64,000 nt of DNA from Bacteroidales bacterium (GTDB lineage: Bacteria; Bacteroidota; Bacteroidia; Bacteroidales; UBA932), in the NCBI GenBank assembly GCA_017630215.1, contig JAGBVR010000003.1, positions 103,042 through 167,041 of the forward strand. Direction: 5' to 3'. Below the pieces are notes generated by a model. The model was not told the DNA's origin and did no database searches. It saw nothing but the letters and a program-made list of their open reading frames with translations. Below are positions 1-8,858 of this stretch, piece after piece. Within the stretch, counting starts at the first letter, position 1, and the number at the start of each line of letters is the position of its first letter. A program made the translations under genes and the position numbers.

Positions 1-2247
1 CACGAAGCGCTGCCTCAGTCCCTTAGTAGCAGCCTCATTGTATCTTGCTGCAAAAACCGCCTCATTCTCAGCAAGTTTCGCGTAGAAAGCCTCCACATCT
101 CCCTCGAAGAATTCTTCCCCAAGAATCGGAGATATCTGCACATCCTTCTCGTCAAGCGGGACACCAGCCTCTCGTGAGAGAATCAGAAGCTTTCGCAAAA
201 CATCGCGTCCACTGAGGTCGAGACGTGGGTCCGGCTCTGTATACCCGGCATCCTGTGCTCTCTTGACCACCTCTGCGAATGATCCGCTGGCGCCACCATC
301 ATAGTTGCTGAAGATATAGTTCAATGTACCGCTGAGGACTGCCTCGATACGCACGATCTCGTCGCCGCTGTGCACGCTGCGAGAAATTGACTCGAGGATA
401 GGCAGAGCGGCTCCCACTGTAGTCTCGTAGCGAAGAGTAGCTCCAATCTCGATTGCAGCTTCCTTCAATGCCGCATACTGACGGTATGGCAATGAGAATG
501 TGATCTTGTTGCAGGCCACGACTGAGTATCCCCTCTTGAAGAGGTTCATATATTTGAATGCAATATCTGCTGAGGCGGTGCAGTCCACGAACACTGAATT
601 TTCGAGCGAAAGTGTCGCCAGATGAGTGAAATATGCCTCATCTGCGGCGCTGATTCCATTGTCAAGCTGTGCCTTTATATCATTGAGTTCCAGACCGTTC
701 TTGTCAATGATGAAGCGACGACTGTTCGAAAGTCCGCAGATGCGCAGACGGCGTCCGGTACGAGCTGCAATCTTATCCCTGTTCTTTGCAATGATGTCCA
801 CCAGCGCCCTTCCCACTGTGCCGAAACCTGCTATGAATAGATTTATGTCCTTTCCACTTCTTTTGTCGAAGAATTCGTTGTGGATAGTCTTTATGGCTGC
901 CTCTGCATCCCCAGACGAGATGATCACCGAGATGTTCCTCTCAGACGATCCCTGCGCAGTAGCGCGTACCGGGATACTGTTACGTCCCAGGGCAGCAAGC
1001 ATTCGGCCAGTCGCACCTGTCTGGTTAAGTACGTCATCTCCTACGAGACATACGATGGAGAATCCCTTCTCGACCTTGAGAGGATTGAGCTTTCCAAGGG
1101 AGATTTCATATGCGAAGCATTTGTCTGCGGCCTCGCGTGCCTTTTCCGCATCCTTTTCAGAGACGGCAATGCACATTGTATGCACAGATGACGCCTGTGT
1201 AATGAGGATTATATTGATGTCATTCTGGCTGAGAGTCTCGAAGAGGCGGCTTGAAAAACCGGGAATGCCGACCATTCCGCTTCCTTCCAGTGAAAGGAGT
1301 GCGATATTGTCAGAGTTTGAAATTCCGATTACGGAATCCTTGCTTCGTGGCGGATGCTTCTCGATGAGGGTTCCGTGTGCCTCGGGCTCAAAAGTATTCT
1401 TTACATAAATCGGAATTCCTTCTGCCACAACAGGCTGGATAGTAGGAGGATAGATCACCTTTGCTCCGAAGTGCGAAAGTTCGAGGGCTGCCTTGTAAGA
1501 GATGTTGCTGATAGTACGGGCAGTAGGGACGACCTTAGGGTTCGAGGTCATCATGCCGGGAACATCAGTCCAGATCTCGAGAATGCGGGCTTTGCAGCCT
1601 ACTGCATAAAGAGCCGCGGTGTAGTCCGAACCTCCGCGTCCCAGAGTGGTGGTCCTGCCCTGCTTGTCAGAAGCGATGAAGCCCGGAAGAACGAAGAGCT
1701 GGGTGATCGGATTGTTCTCCACCATTTCGTTTACCCTGAAATATGTCTTCTGGATGTCTACTGTATTCTTGTCGCCCTTGGCCACGGTGCGGATGATCTG
1801 TCTTGAGTCGATCCATTTGGTTGCAATACCGATGGAAGCAAGTTTCGTAGCGAGAATCTTTGTTGACCAGAGTTCGCCGAAAGCCTGAATCGCGTCAAGG
1901 CTAGCCGGGGAGAGCTCACCAAGGAGATATACGCCATGGGCAATACTCCTGAGCGAGTCAAATAACCCATCGCATACCTCTTTAGATTCCGCTTGCTTCT
2001 CCACAGGAAGGAAAGAGTCGATTATCTCGTGGTGTCTTGCCTGGAGCTCATCGATGAGAGCCTTATAGCTCTCGTCACGTTCTGAAGCAAATGTTCCTAT
2101 CTTTATGAGAGTATCGGTGCATCCGCTGATGGCAGACGATACCAGAATGGTCCTGTCGCGGTCCACGGCATTGACGACGATGTCAACGACCTTGGCCATA
2201 TTCTCAGCATTGGCTACCGAAGAGCCTCCGAATTTCAATACCTGCAT
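1..2247 (-). CDS. thrA: Bifunctional aspartate kinase / homoserine dehydrogenase (3' end missing)
   Basis: Catalyses the first step (aspartate to aspartyl phosphate) and third step (semialdehyde to homoserine) of threonine and methionine synthesis in the cytoplasm. The minus strand stays open from the ATG at 2247 to the left edge, giving 749 residues; the family usually has about 810-820, so roughly 60-70 C-terminal residues lie outside. The N-terminus reads MQVLKFGGSSVA, the aspartokinase nucleotide motif; GRGGSDYTAAL follows near residue 210, then tandem ACT regions, then the NAD-binding FIAGFGTVGRAL near residue 470, which opens the dehydrogenase half. It lies 97 bases downstream of metX on the same strand, so the pair probably makes homoserine and acetylates it from one transcript. 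Confidence 0.97.
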   Translation of the reverse strand, partial: MQVLKFGGSSVANAENMAKVVDIVVNAVDRDRTILVSSAISGCTDTLIKIGTFASERDESYKALIDELQARHHEIIDSFLPVEKQAESKEVCDGLFDSLRSIAHGVYLLGELSPASLDAIQAFGELWSTKILATKLASIGIATKWIDSRQIIRTVAKGDKNTVDIQKTYFRVNEMVENNPITQLFVLPGFIASDKQGRTTTLGRGGSDYTAALYAVGCKARILEIWTDVPGMMTSNPKVVPTARTISNISYKAALELSHFGAKVIYPPTIQPVVAEGIPIYVKNTFEPEAHGTLIEKHPPRSKDSVIGISNSDNIALLSLEGSGMVGIPGFSSRLFETLSQNDINIILITQASSVHTMCIAVSEKDAEKAREAADKCFAYEISLGKLNPLKVEKGFSIVCLVGDDVLNQTGATGRMLAALGRNSIPVRATAQGSSERNISVIISSGDAEAAIKTIHNEFFDKRSGKDINLFIAGFGTVGRALVDIIAKNRDKIAARTGRRLRICGLSNSRRFIIDKNGLELNDIKAQLDNGISAADEAYFTHLATLSLENSVFVDCTASADIAFKYMNLFKRGYSVVACNKITFSLPYRQYAALKEAAIEIGATLRYETTVGAALPILESISRSVHSGDEIVRIEAVLSGTLNYIFSNYDGGASGSFAEVVKRAQDAGYTEPDPRLDLSGRDVLRKLLILSREAGVPLDEKDVQISPILGEEFFEGDVEAFYAKLAENEAVFAARYNEAATKGLRQRFV

Positions 2248-2344
2248 ATATTGTTGTTATGTTTAGAGTTTCATTTTGTGGATATCATCCACGGTTACAT
2301 GCCACTTTCGTGGTCGGTGTTTCCACACAGGCCGGCACCGACAT

Positions 2345-3367
2345 TTACGGCAACAACGGCCGTATGATGGCGGTGAGCTGGTCATTTTCCAGCAGAAAAC
2401 CGTCGTGACCGAACTTTGAAGTGATCTCGTGATACACAGCTCCAGGTACATTGGCAGCAATCATCTTCTGCTCTTCGACCGGGAAGAGTCTGTCGCTGTC
2501 GATGCCGATGACCGTACATTCTGTCCTGATACTTTGCAATGCCTTTACCACTCCACCTCGGCCACGCCCGACATTGTTGCTGTCTACTGACCCGCAGAGA
2601 TAATAGTATGAATATGCATCGAAGCGGTCAGAAAGTTTCTTTCCCTGATATCTCTGATACGAGCCTGCCCTATCGGCGAACAGACAATCCTCATCCTTTT
2701 CCCACTGCGTAGCGTTGTATCCCTCATAGCTTCTATACGAGATAAGGGCTATGCTTCTTGCACATCTAAGTCCTGTTTCCCCGCCCTTGAGCGAAGCGCA
2801 TTCACGGAATGTAGGGTCAGTCTCGAGAGCCATCCTCATGGATTCATTGAATGCTGTAAGCCAAGGTGTCACGCGCACTCCACAAGCGATATACACAGCC
2901 TTCTTTATGACCTCCGGCTTCATGATCGACCATTCCACCGACTGGAATCCTCCTATGGATCCTCCCACCATGAAATCGATGTGCTCTATTCCGAGATGTT
3001 CGCGCACAAGATCGTTGGCACGGACAATATCGCGAACGGTAACTGCCGGGAAATCAAAGTAATATGGCTTTCCCGTCTTAGGATCAATGCTTGATGGGCC
3101 AGAGGACCCATATGCCGAGCCGAGCATGTTGGCACAGATCACGAAGTATTTCTCTGTGTCGAAAAGCTTGCCCGGACCTACGAGTTCGGGCCACCAGTCC
3201 TGGGCGTCGGAATTGGCTGTAAGAGCATGGCAGATCCATATCACTTTCCTCTGATCGTCCTTCTGCCACTCTTTTTCCGAGCAGTGATATACGACCTTCA
3301 GACCATCTATGCTTCCGCCGGCCTCGAATTCAAAAATATCCTTATGTATGTATTCTCGTCTTATCAT
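2345..3367 (-). CDS. metX: Homoserine O-acetyltransferase
   Basis: Transfers acetyl from acetyl-CoA to homoserine, the activation step of methionine synthesis. The 340-residue alpha/beta-hydrolase matches the MetX family in length and order: HALTANSDA near residue 48, the nucleophile elbow VGGSIGG with Ser137, the SDRLFP segment with Asp292, and GHDGFLLE with His321 as catalytic triad. The start at 3367 (MIRREYIH) sits about 107 bases below a TATCTTTG box at 3481-3488, leaving a leader long enough for a regulatory RNA, although no known riboswitch was recognised. Homoserine O-succinyltransferase (MetA) is excluded by the fold. Upstream of thrA in the same direction and divergent from an Lrp-type gene. 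Confidence 0.95.
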   Translation of the reverse strand: MIRREYIHKDIFEFEAGGSIDGLKVVYHCSEKEWQKDDQRKVIWICHALTANSDAQDWWPELVGPGKLFDTEKYFVICANMLGSAYGSSGPSSIDPKTGKPYYFDFPAVTVRDIVRANDLVREHLGIEHIDFMVGGSIGGFQSVEWSIMKPEVIKKAVYIACGVRVTPWLTAFNESMRMALETDPTFRECASLKGGETGLRCARSIALISYRSYEGYNATQWEKDEDCLFADRAGSYQRYQGKKLSDRFDAYSYYYLCGSVDSNNVGRGRGGVVKALQSIRTECTVIGIDSDRLFPVEEQKMIAANVPGAVYHEITSKFGHDGFLLENDQLTAIIRPLLP

Positions 3368-3429
3368 AGTCTAAAGTCTTATCGAAAGTTTCACACCTTC
3401 CGTCCAGAACCCTCCTTATCTTCCAAAGT

Positions 3430-3462
3430 CCCTCCTTGTCATTCTGAGTTCAGCGTGGGAAT
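3430..3462. repeat. Dispersed palindromic repeat, family 1, in the metX leader
   Basis: Contains TTGTCATTCTGAGTTCAGCG, the core phrase found again at 11302, 47475, 56238, 57106, 57894 and 59447. This copy falls between the metX promoter box and the start codon, so it would be part of the metX leader RNA. Confidence 0.7.
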
Positions 3463-3480
3463 ATACACCGAAAAAACGTG

Positions 3481-3488
3481 CAAAGATA
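3481..3488 (-). promoter_or_regulatory. Probable metX-thrA promoter -7 box
   Basis: Minus strand reads TATCTTTG, a match to the Bacteroidota TAnnTTTG box, 113 bases upstream of the metX start codon. No clear -33 element was assigned. Confidence 0.55.
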
Positions 3489-3565
3489 CTGATTATCTGA
3501 CTAATTCGGCCTGCAAAGATGATATATTGGGATAATATATGCAACCTTTCTTAAATATTCGGGAA

Positions 3566-3614
3566 ATTATTCTAATTTTGCTAAGATTTAGATAATACAC
3601 AGAATATTATTCTA
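3566..3614 (+). promoter_or_regulatory. Probable lrp promoter with repeated ATTATTCTA words
   Basis: TAATTTTG at 3573-3580 fits the TAnnTTTG box for the Lrp-type gene at 3643. The 9-bp word ATTATTCTA occurs at 3566-3574, overlapping the box, and at 3606-3614, 40 bp downstream. AT-rich sites spaced by whole helical turns suit an Lrp octamer, so autoregulation is a reasonable inference. Confidence 0.4.
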
Positions 3615-3642
3615 CAAAATACTATTTTCAAAGATTTAGATT

Positions 3643-4110
3643 ATGGAATCGTTAGACAGGATAGACATCTTGATTCTGCGTGAATTACAGAAAGACGCAA
3701 AACTTACGACAAAGGAACTTGCTGCAAAGGTCAATCTATCTCCATCTCCGGTGTTCGAAAGGCAGAAGCGACTTGAAAGAGAGGGATATATCAAGAAGTA
3801 CGTCGCTGTTGTGGATCCGATAAAGACCGGCAATGGAATAATGGTCCTGTGCAATGTCCGTCTGAAGCATCACAGCAAGGAATTCAGCCAGCGCTTCACC
3901 TCGGTGATTTCTCAAATCGATGAGGTGGTGGAATGTTTCAACACTTCCGGAGACTATGATTACCAGCTGAAGATTTATGCACGTAACATGCGTGATTATC
4001 AAGACTTTGTACTAGGTACCCTTGGAGATTTGGACTGTATAGGTTCGCTGCATAGTATTTTCGTGATCGGAGAAGTTAAAAACACGCTAAGTGTACCGCT
4101 CAAGGTATAA
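3643..4110 (+). CDS. Lrp/AsnC family transcriptional regulator
   Basis: A 155-residue DNA-binding regulator that probably senses an amino acid. The N-terminal winged helix-turn-helix covers residues 3-60 (LDRIDILILRELQKDAKLTT, then KELAAKVNLSPSPVFERQKR and LEREGYIKKY), the usual AsnC layout. Residues 65-150 form the RAM ligand-binding domain, with the GDYDYQLKI segment typical of the family. Length matches the usual 150-165 residues. Divergent from metX-thrA and 35 bases upstream of an SLC13 transporter, so these are the likeliest targets. The effector cannot be read from the sequence. Confidence 0.93.
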   Translation: MESLDRIDILILRELQKDAKLTTKELAAKVNLSPSPVFERQKRLEREGYIKKYVAVVDPIKTGNGIMVLCNVRLKHHSKEFSQRFTSVISQIDEVVECFNTSGDYDYQLKIYARNMRDYQDFVLGTLGDLDCIGSLHSIFVIGEVKNTLSVPLKV

Positions 4111-4116
4111 ATTGAT

Positions 4117-4124
4117 TATCTTTG
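4117..4124 (+). promoter_or_regulatory. Probable promoter -7 box for the SLC13 transporter
   Basis: TATCTTTG, a TAnnTTTG match 22 bases before the ATG at 4146. It implies a short leader and transcription separate from the Lrp gene. Confidence 0.45.
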
Positions 4125-4145
4125 TAAACTTTTGGAAAACAGAAT

Positions 4146-6005
4146 ATGATAGCAACACTTATAATTTTATTAATTTCAGCCATCTTTTTTGTCAGCGGCA
4201 AGGTTCGCTCTGACCTGGTGGCTATCTGTGCCCTCCTGGCACTTCTGCTCTGTCAGGTATTGAACCCTTCCGAAGCCCTTTCCGGCTTCTCTAACACTAC
4301 GGTCATAATGATGGTCGGACTTTTCATAGTCGGAGGAGGAATCTTCCAGACCGGTTTGGCCAAAATGATCGGAAGTAAGGTTATGACTCTTGCGGGAAAG
4401 AGCGAGTTGAGGCTTTTCCTTCTGGTGATGATCGTTACTTCTGCTATAGGAATGTTTGTAAGCAATACCGGAACAGTGGCATTGATGCTTCCGATTGTCG
4501 TCAGTATGGCAGCTGCTGCAGGAACTTCTTCACGACGGTTGCTGATGCCATTGGCCTTTGCCAGCAGTATGGGAGGTATGATGACTCTTATCGGTACACC
4601 TCCTAACCTTATTGTAAGCGACACTCTTGTTTCTGCAGGATATGAGCCTCTTGGCTTCTTTTCTTTCCTCCCCGTAGGTATCGTGACACTTGTGGTGGGT
4701 ATCCTGTATATGCTTCCCGCTACCAGGATGCTGACAGCCAGGGAGAAGTCCAAGGACAAGAAGAAGGATGGCAAGTCTTTGAAGGAACTGGTGAAGGAGT
4801 ATGGAGTCACTGACAATCTTTTCCGTGTTCACATCAAGAATCACGATTCCAAGGCCATCGGTCAGACTGTTGTGGATCTGAATATTTACAGAGAATATGG
4901 AGTAAATGTTCTTGAGCTCAGGCGCAGTACGGGTCAGAACCGCTTTGTCCGCACCGTGAACCAGCAGCTTGCTTCCCCTGACCTTGTGCTTAAGCAGAAT
5001 GATGTGCTGTATCTTTCCGGAGACATCGACATGGTCACAAAGTTTGCAGAAGATTATTCGCTCAGGCTTCTGGACAATCATGTTGATGAGATAGATGGAA
5101 GCTCGTCAAATGCTTCGATGGATTTCTTCGATATCGGAGTTGCTGAGATATTGATCATGCCGACATCTTCTATGATCAACCGCACCATTATTGACGCAGG
5201 CTTCCGCAGCAAGTTCAGCGTCAATGTACTGGGCATCAGAAGAAAGAAGGAATATATCCTGAATGATCTGGGCAGCGTCAAGATGCTGAATGGTGACGTG
5301 CTGCTTGTACAAGGAGCATGGAAGGATATCGCACGCATGAAGAATGAGTCGACCAACTGGGTAGTTCTCGGAGAGCCTCTCCAGGAAGCTGCGAAGGTGA
5401 CACTTGACCACAAGGCCCCTATTGCTGCAATCATAATGATAGGTATGATTGTGATGATGGTAGTGGACAGCATCCCGGTAGCTCCGGTGACATCAGTTCT
5501 TCTTGCAGCTGTGCTTATGGTGGTAACAGGCTGCGTACGCAGTGTCGAAGCAGCCTACAAGACCATCAACTGGCAGACAATCGTGCTATTTGCCGCTATG
5601 CTTCCGATGTCTATCGCCCTTGAGAAGACAGGAGTTTCAGAAATGATCTCGAACAGTATTGTGACTGGTCTTGGAGGCAGCGGTCCACGTATTCTTCTGG
5701 CAGGAATATATGCGGCGACATCCGTAATGACGATATTCATCAGCAACACTGTGACAGCCGTGCTTATGGCACCGATTGCTCTTCAGTGTGCAATGCAGAT
5801 TGGGGTGAGCCCGGTTCCATTCATGTTCGCTGTAGCAGTAGCGGCAAGCATGTGCTTTGCCTCGCCGTTCTCGACACCGCCTAATGCGCTTGTCATGTCT
5901 GCGGGACAATATACATTCATGGACTATGTGAAGGTCGGACTTCCACTCCAGATCCTTATGGGAGTAGTAATGGTGTTCGCTCTTCCGCTGCTCTTCCCAT
6001 TCTGA
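4146..6005 (+). CDS. SLC13/DASS-family anion permease with two TrkA-C domains
   Basis: A 619-residue inner-membrane transporter, probably sodium- or proton-coupled for a di/tricarboxylate, sulfate or similar anion. Hydrophobic segments fill residues 1-205 and 425-619. Each membrane half has a substrate-site motif, SNTGTVALMLPIV near residue 105 with GTPPNLIVSDT near 155, and SNTVTAVLMAPIA near 535 with STPPNALVMSAG near 580, the DASS inverted-repeat signature. Between them sit two RCK_C (TrkA-C) domains at about residues 215-300 and 325-405, which commonly gate or regulate such carriers. A 16-bp hairpin terminator follows. The substrate is undetermined. Confidence 0.92.
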   Translation: MIATLIILLISAIFFVSGKVRSDLVAICALLALLLCQVLNPSEALSGFSNTTVIMMVGLFIVGGGIFQTGLAKMIGSKVMTLAGKSELRLFLLVMIVTSAIGMFVSNTGTVALMLPIVVSMAAAAGTSSRRLLMPLAFASSMGGMMTLIGTPPNLIVSDTLVSAGYEPLGFFSFLPVGIVTLVVGILYMLPATRMLTAREKSKDKKKDGKSLKELVKEYGVTDNLFRVHIKNHDSKAIGQTVVDLNIYREYGVNVLELRRSTGQNRFVRTVNQQLASPDLVLKQNDVLYLSGDIDMVTKFAEDYSLRLLDNHVDEIDGSSSNASMDFFDIGVAEILIMPTSSMINRTIIDAGFRSKFSVNVLGIRRKKEYILNDLGSVKMLNGDVLLVQGAWKDIARMKNESTNWVVLGEPLQEAAKVTLDHKAPIAAIIMIGMIVMMVVDSIPVAPVTSVLLAAVLMVVTGCVRSVEAAYKTINWQTIVLFAAMLPMSIALEKTGVSEMISNSIVTGLGGSGPRILLAGIYAATSVMTIFISNTVTAVLMAPIALQCAMQIGVSPVPFMFAVAVAASMCFASPFSTPPNALVMSAGQYTFMDYVKVGLPLQILMGVVMVFALPLLFPF

Positions 6006-6070
6006 TATAGATAACAAAATAGAAAGGGCAGTAATTCAACCTTGTGAGCTGCCATATCATTCCCATTTCA

Positions 6071-6123
6071 TGAACAAAGAGGCGACGAATCTCACGACTG
6101 GTCACCTCTTTGTTCATTTTTAT
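6071..6123 (+). terminator. Rho-independent terminator after the SLC13 gene
   Basis: A 16-bp stem with one mismatch pairs 6071-6086 with 6101-6116 (TGAACAAAGAGGCGAC against GTCACCTCTTTGTTCA), followed by TTTTTATT. Confidence 0.85.
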
Positions 6124-6325
6124 TATGAAGTTTGCATATTATAGCCGGCTATCAACAGTGCTCTGTAAGCCATGCCCTCTTATCCGTTTTCCAGGTTGCG
6201 CCGGCTCGTGGCCGTCGTGAGAGTACGTCCCCGAAGGGAGGAAGAAAGTATTGCTGAACGATCGTTTGCTGGTACAAAATTAGGGAGTTATATAGAGACT
6301 GTGAAGCAAATACTAAAGTACTGCA
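6124..6325. other. Intergenic stretch without a recognised gene
   Basis: About 200 bases between the SLC13 terminator and the end of the AAA+ gene. No ORF or RNA was recognised. The right end carries the left copy of a 14-bp inverted repeat (6309-6322). Confidence 0.5.
6309..6322 (+). repeat. Left copy of a 14-bp inverted repeat bracketing the AAA+ cassette
   Basis: Reads AATACTAAAGTACT; the exact reverse complement is at 9156-9169. Both copies lie just outside the three-gene cassette. The word is partly self-complementary, so chance is possible. Confidence 0.5.
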
Positions 6326-7324
6326 TCACCTGAATCCTATTTTCTGAGGACGGAGAATCCTGGCATTTTCTACATTTGGGACAGGTATATCTTCAGGTTC
6401 AATCGTTATCAAGACATCAATATCTTCCGACGTAACACCTTCTGCCATACACCTTTGTGCATGTCGTAGAATTACAGCCTGATATAGATTCTCCATTTCG
6501 CGAGCATTTCCCCATGTTTCCGGATCTCGGTTGTTGTATAAATCCTTGATGCAATTCTCCAACTGTGCTTCGGCCTCATCACCAAGATTATAACCCATCT
6601 TTTCGAACTTTGCACAAGCAATAGTTCTTAGTTCCGAGACGTTGAAATCTGCGAAGGTGAAGACATTTGGAAAACGGCTGGTCAAGCCTGGGTTGACAGA
6701 AAGAAGTTCATGCATCTTATCCGGATATCCAGCCAAAACAATTGCGATATCTCTATTTTTATCGTCAGCCAAAATATCCAGAAGCATCTGGATTACAATT
6801 CTTCCCGGGTCTTTGTCGTCATTTGTGGCGAGGAGATACGCTTCATCAATAAACAAAACGCCACCCTGAGCCAATTTAAGTATCTTACCCACAACACTTT
6901 CCGCATGTCCCCAATACTTATCGATAAAGCTGGAACGATCAGCAATCACGACTTGACCTGTCGACAAAAGCCCAATATCATAAAGCAGGCTGGCGTATAA
7001 TCTTGCGACAGTGGTCTTGCCGCATCCGACTGACCCGGTAAATATGGCATGAAGGTTTATATCCTGACTCGACGACAAAGTAAGTGGGGCCATCAAAGCA
7101 TTATAGCATGCAAATGTTGACAGTTCCTCTATCTTGCGTTTTACTTCTTCCAATCCTGTCAATTCCATCAAGGCACGTCTGGGGTCGGATTCTCGACGAT
7201 AGACCTCTACTTTCGGTATTGACAACACTTTCTTCCCCCCCGGGGTATTCATCATAGAAATCCGGATCATCCTCAACCCATTTCCTGATATCCACCCGCT
7301 TAGGCGGAGACTCAAACTCTTCAT
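6326..7324 (-). CDS. AAA+ ATPase, CbbX/SpoVK type; C-terminal part of a gene split at a G7 run
   Basis: An ATP-driven remodelling protein of the CbbX/SpoVK (CfxQ) class. In this 332-residue frame Walker A is GSVGCGKT (97-104), Walker B VLFIDEAY (156-163), sensor 1 IVLAGYPDK (195-203) and the arginine finger Arg217 in GLTSRFP; all key residues are intact. The first 29 residues overlap the upstream ORF in another frame and do not look native; real homology seems to begin just after the G run at 7236-7242, where the upstream 281-residue ORF ends its sensible sequence. Removing one G would fuse both into 539 residues. It may instead start independently, for example at the ATG of MMNTPGG or MELTGLE. 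The substrate is unknown. Confidence 0.82.
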   Translation of the reverse strand: MKSLSLRLSGWISGNGLRMIRISMMNTPGGKKVLSIPKVEVYRRESDPRRALMELTGLEEVKRKIEELSTFACYNALMAPLTLSSSQDINLHAIFTGSVGCGKTTVARLYASLLYDIGLLSTGQVVIADRSSFIDKYWGHAESVVGKILKLAQGGVLFIDEAYLLATNDDKDPGRIVIQMLLDILADDKNRDIAIVLAGYPDKMHELLSVNPGLTSRFPNVFTFADFNVSELRTIACAKFEKMGYNLGDEAEAQLENCIKDLYNNRDPETWGNAREMENLYQAVILRHAQRCMAEGVTSEDIDVLITIEPEDIPVPNVENARILRPQKIGFR

Positions 7325-7946
7325 CAGAAATCACGGGCCTGCCCTCTCCATCTGTTTCCTCCACGAACTTAGAGTTATATTTCTTCCGATCATACGAAGA
7401 AGGCTCGGCATCCCTGACTGACTCAAGAAATGACGCCACATCTGAAGATAGAGCAATATCATCACAAGATATTTTCCGGAGATTTTCCGTCAGATTCTCA
7501 AGCGACATCCTTACTTTGACATTAAGGCGCCTCCAGCCGCGCTCCATATCCACGGAATTAACGATATTGCTATCTGTAAGAAGCAGTCCAGCTATCTTAT
7601 CCTTCGCTACCTCGCAATGCTCGGAAAATGCCTCCATATAAGAGACAAGTTCATACACAGGGCTCTTTCTTCTGGACGCAGATGTATGATAACATGGATA
7701 TGAGCACCCTTCTCCGATATACTCATTTGCCATTTCGCATTTGTCATTCATGGCATGATCAAGCATAATGAACACGTGCTCTTCTCCCTTGGAACACAGA
7801 TAGATATGCCTATCCTGAAGTTCCTTTACCAGCACAAGCCTGCTGGATTTTCCCGAAATCACTGTCATGAAACCCGACCACATCGTATCTTCATCTCTCC
7901 TCTCCAGGATGGAGAGGAAGAGTTGCTTCAAACTTATCGGTTTCAT
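7101..7946 (-). CDS. Unknown N-terminal region of the split AAA+ gene
   Basis: No family was recognised. The ORF has 281 residues; the first 235 or so look coding (a globular domain with SYPCYHTSA near residue 83, then an acidic linker ending in DPDFYDEYPGG), while the last 45 after the G7 run are low-quality sequence ending in a stop. It starts 4 bases inside the preceding gene (ATGA overlap), so it is translationally coupled to the 269-residue protein. The most economical reading is that it is the N-terminal half of a 539-residue protein with the AAA+ domain. It could be a substrate-binding or partner-binding region. Confidence 0.7.
   Translation of the reverse strand: MKPISLKQLFLSILERRDEDTMWSGFMTVISGKSSRLVLVKELQDRHIYLCSKGEEHVFIMLDHAMNDKCEMANEYIGEGCSYPCYHTSASRRKSPVYELVSYMEAFSEHCEVAKDKIAGLLLTDSNIVNSVDMERGWRRLNVKVRMSLENLTENLRKISCDDIALSSDVASFLESVRDAEPSSYDRKKYNSKFVEETDGEGRPVISDEEFESPPKRVDIRKWVEDDPDFYDEYPGGEESVVNTESRGLSSRIRPQTCLDGIDRIGRSKTQDRGTVNICML
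7236..7246 (-). other. Homopolymeric G7 run at the frame break (CCCCGGGGGGG)
   Basis: On the minus strand four C are followed by seven G exactly where the upstream frame (DEYPGG) must pass to the AAA+ frame (KKVLSIPK). The distance 7946 to 6326 is 1621 bases, one more than a multiple of three, so six G (or nine) gives a single ORF and seven G does not. Candidates are phase variation by slippage, +1 programmed frameshifting, or an assembly error. Confidence 0.75.
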
Positions 7947-8752
7947 TGTTTTTTCAAGATTGGAACAATATCTTCATAAACCACATATTTTGGATTAATC
8001 TCTGGCCATAAGTTGTTTATATAGTCAGCATTTCTAGCTAAAGAAATCGCCACCCCGAAATCATCAAGCGTAGCATCAACAAAATCCCGGTACCTTCGAT
8101 AGTTTTCAGACTGGACATCTGACAATTTCGTAAAGAGTTCCAGGGGTTCCGAATCAGATTCCAATGCAAAATAGATCAGCAGCTGCGCTATGGTTTCCAG
8201 ATATCCTTCCGAACACTTTCTGAAATACTCCGGAGCAGCCACATGATACTGCATCTTTATAAATTTCGTGTCGCACCCGTTGTTCTCCATCAAGGCCAGA
8301 CATATTCTCGTTTCTTCTTTCCAGAAAGGCGTCACCAACACCCCTTTAGGGCATTGAGTCACATAATGAGCAAGCATGTGGATCAATACCAAAGCCCTCA
8401 GGAGATCTTCATTGACCTCAAGCAAGCTGGCATTTGCTGCAATAGCCCTGTCATATAAGGTGATCGAGAATGTTTCCGGTATATAGCATCCCATCTTCTC
8501 CATATCAAAGAAACCATCATTCTCGTCGCGACATGCAAAAAAATCCTTTCTCAGCAGATTAAAACGCTCGCCATCAGCGCTTTCCACCCATGGATTTTGC
8601 TTTACCAGCTCCGGTTCCAGGGAACGGTCGATCTCGATATACGGAAGTAAGATATTTGAACTTTCTCTCTCTCCGAACAAGTATCCTGAAAAAATACTTA
8701 GGAGGAATCTGTCGGAGTCGGTCAGTCTGTATTGTTCTTTTACGTAATACAT
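7943..8752 (-). CDS. Protein of unknown function, first large gene of the AAA+ cassette
   Basis: 269 residues, no signal peptide and no membrane segment, so probably cytoplasmic. No family was recognised. The middle contains LIHMLAHYVTQCP near residue 130, which has spaced histidines but not the HExxH zinc-protease motif, and mainly helical, acidic sequence. The TGA overlaps the next ATG by 4 bases, a tight operon link to the split AAA+ gene, so it may be the client or adaptor of the ATPase. The start at 8752 (MYYVKEQY) is in a weak context; an overlapping frame upstream, beginning near 8828, is also lysine- and leucine-rich, so the true N-terminus is uncertain. Confidence 0.72.
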   Translation of the reverse strand: MYYVKEQYRLTDSDRFLLSIFSGYLFGERESSNILLPYIEIDRSLEPELVKQNPWVESADGERFNLLRKDFFACRDENDGFFDMEKMGCYIPETFSITLYDRAIAANASLLEVNEDLLRALVLIHMLAHYVTQCPKGVLVTPFWKEETRICLALMENNGCDTKFIKMQYHVAAPEYFRKCSEGYLETIAQLLIYFALESDSEPLELFTKLSDVQSENYRRYRDFVDATLDDFGVAISLARNADYINNLWPEINPKYVVYEDIVPILKKQ

Positions 8753-8858
8753 AATACTTTTCTTTTAGTAGTTTTTGTAATCCCTGCAGTAAAGTCAGAT
8801 TCAACTTTTTCCACCGGGCATAATTCATTTCGCACTTCACGATTGTTACGGCATATTG

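Noticed and set aside
626-1408. Plus-strand ORF of 260 codons in the left 1.4 kb
   Set aside because: It is the mirror of thrA, whose minus-strand frame carries all expected kinase, ACT and dehydrogenase motifs.
3368-3480. SAM or other riboswitch in the metX leader
   Set aside because: The leader is long enough, but no conserved SAM-riboswitch core was recognised; a covariance-model scan would be decisive.
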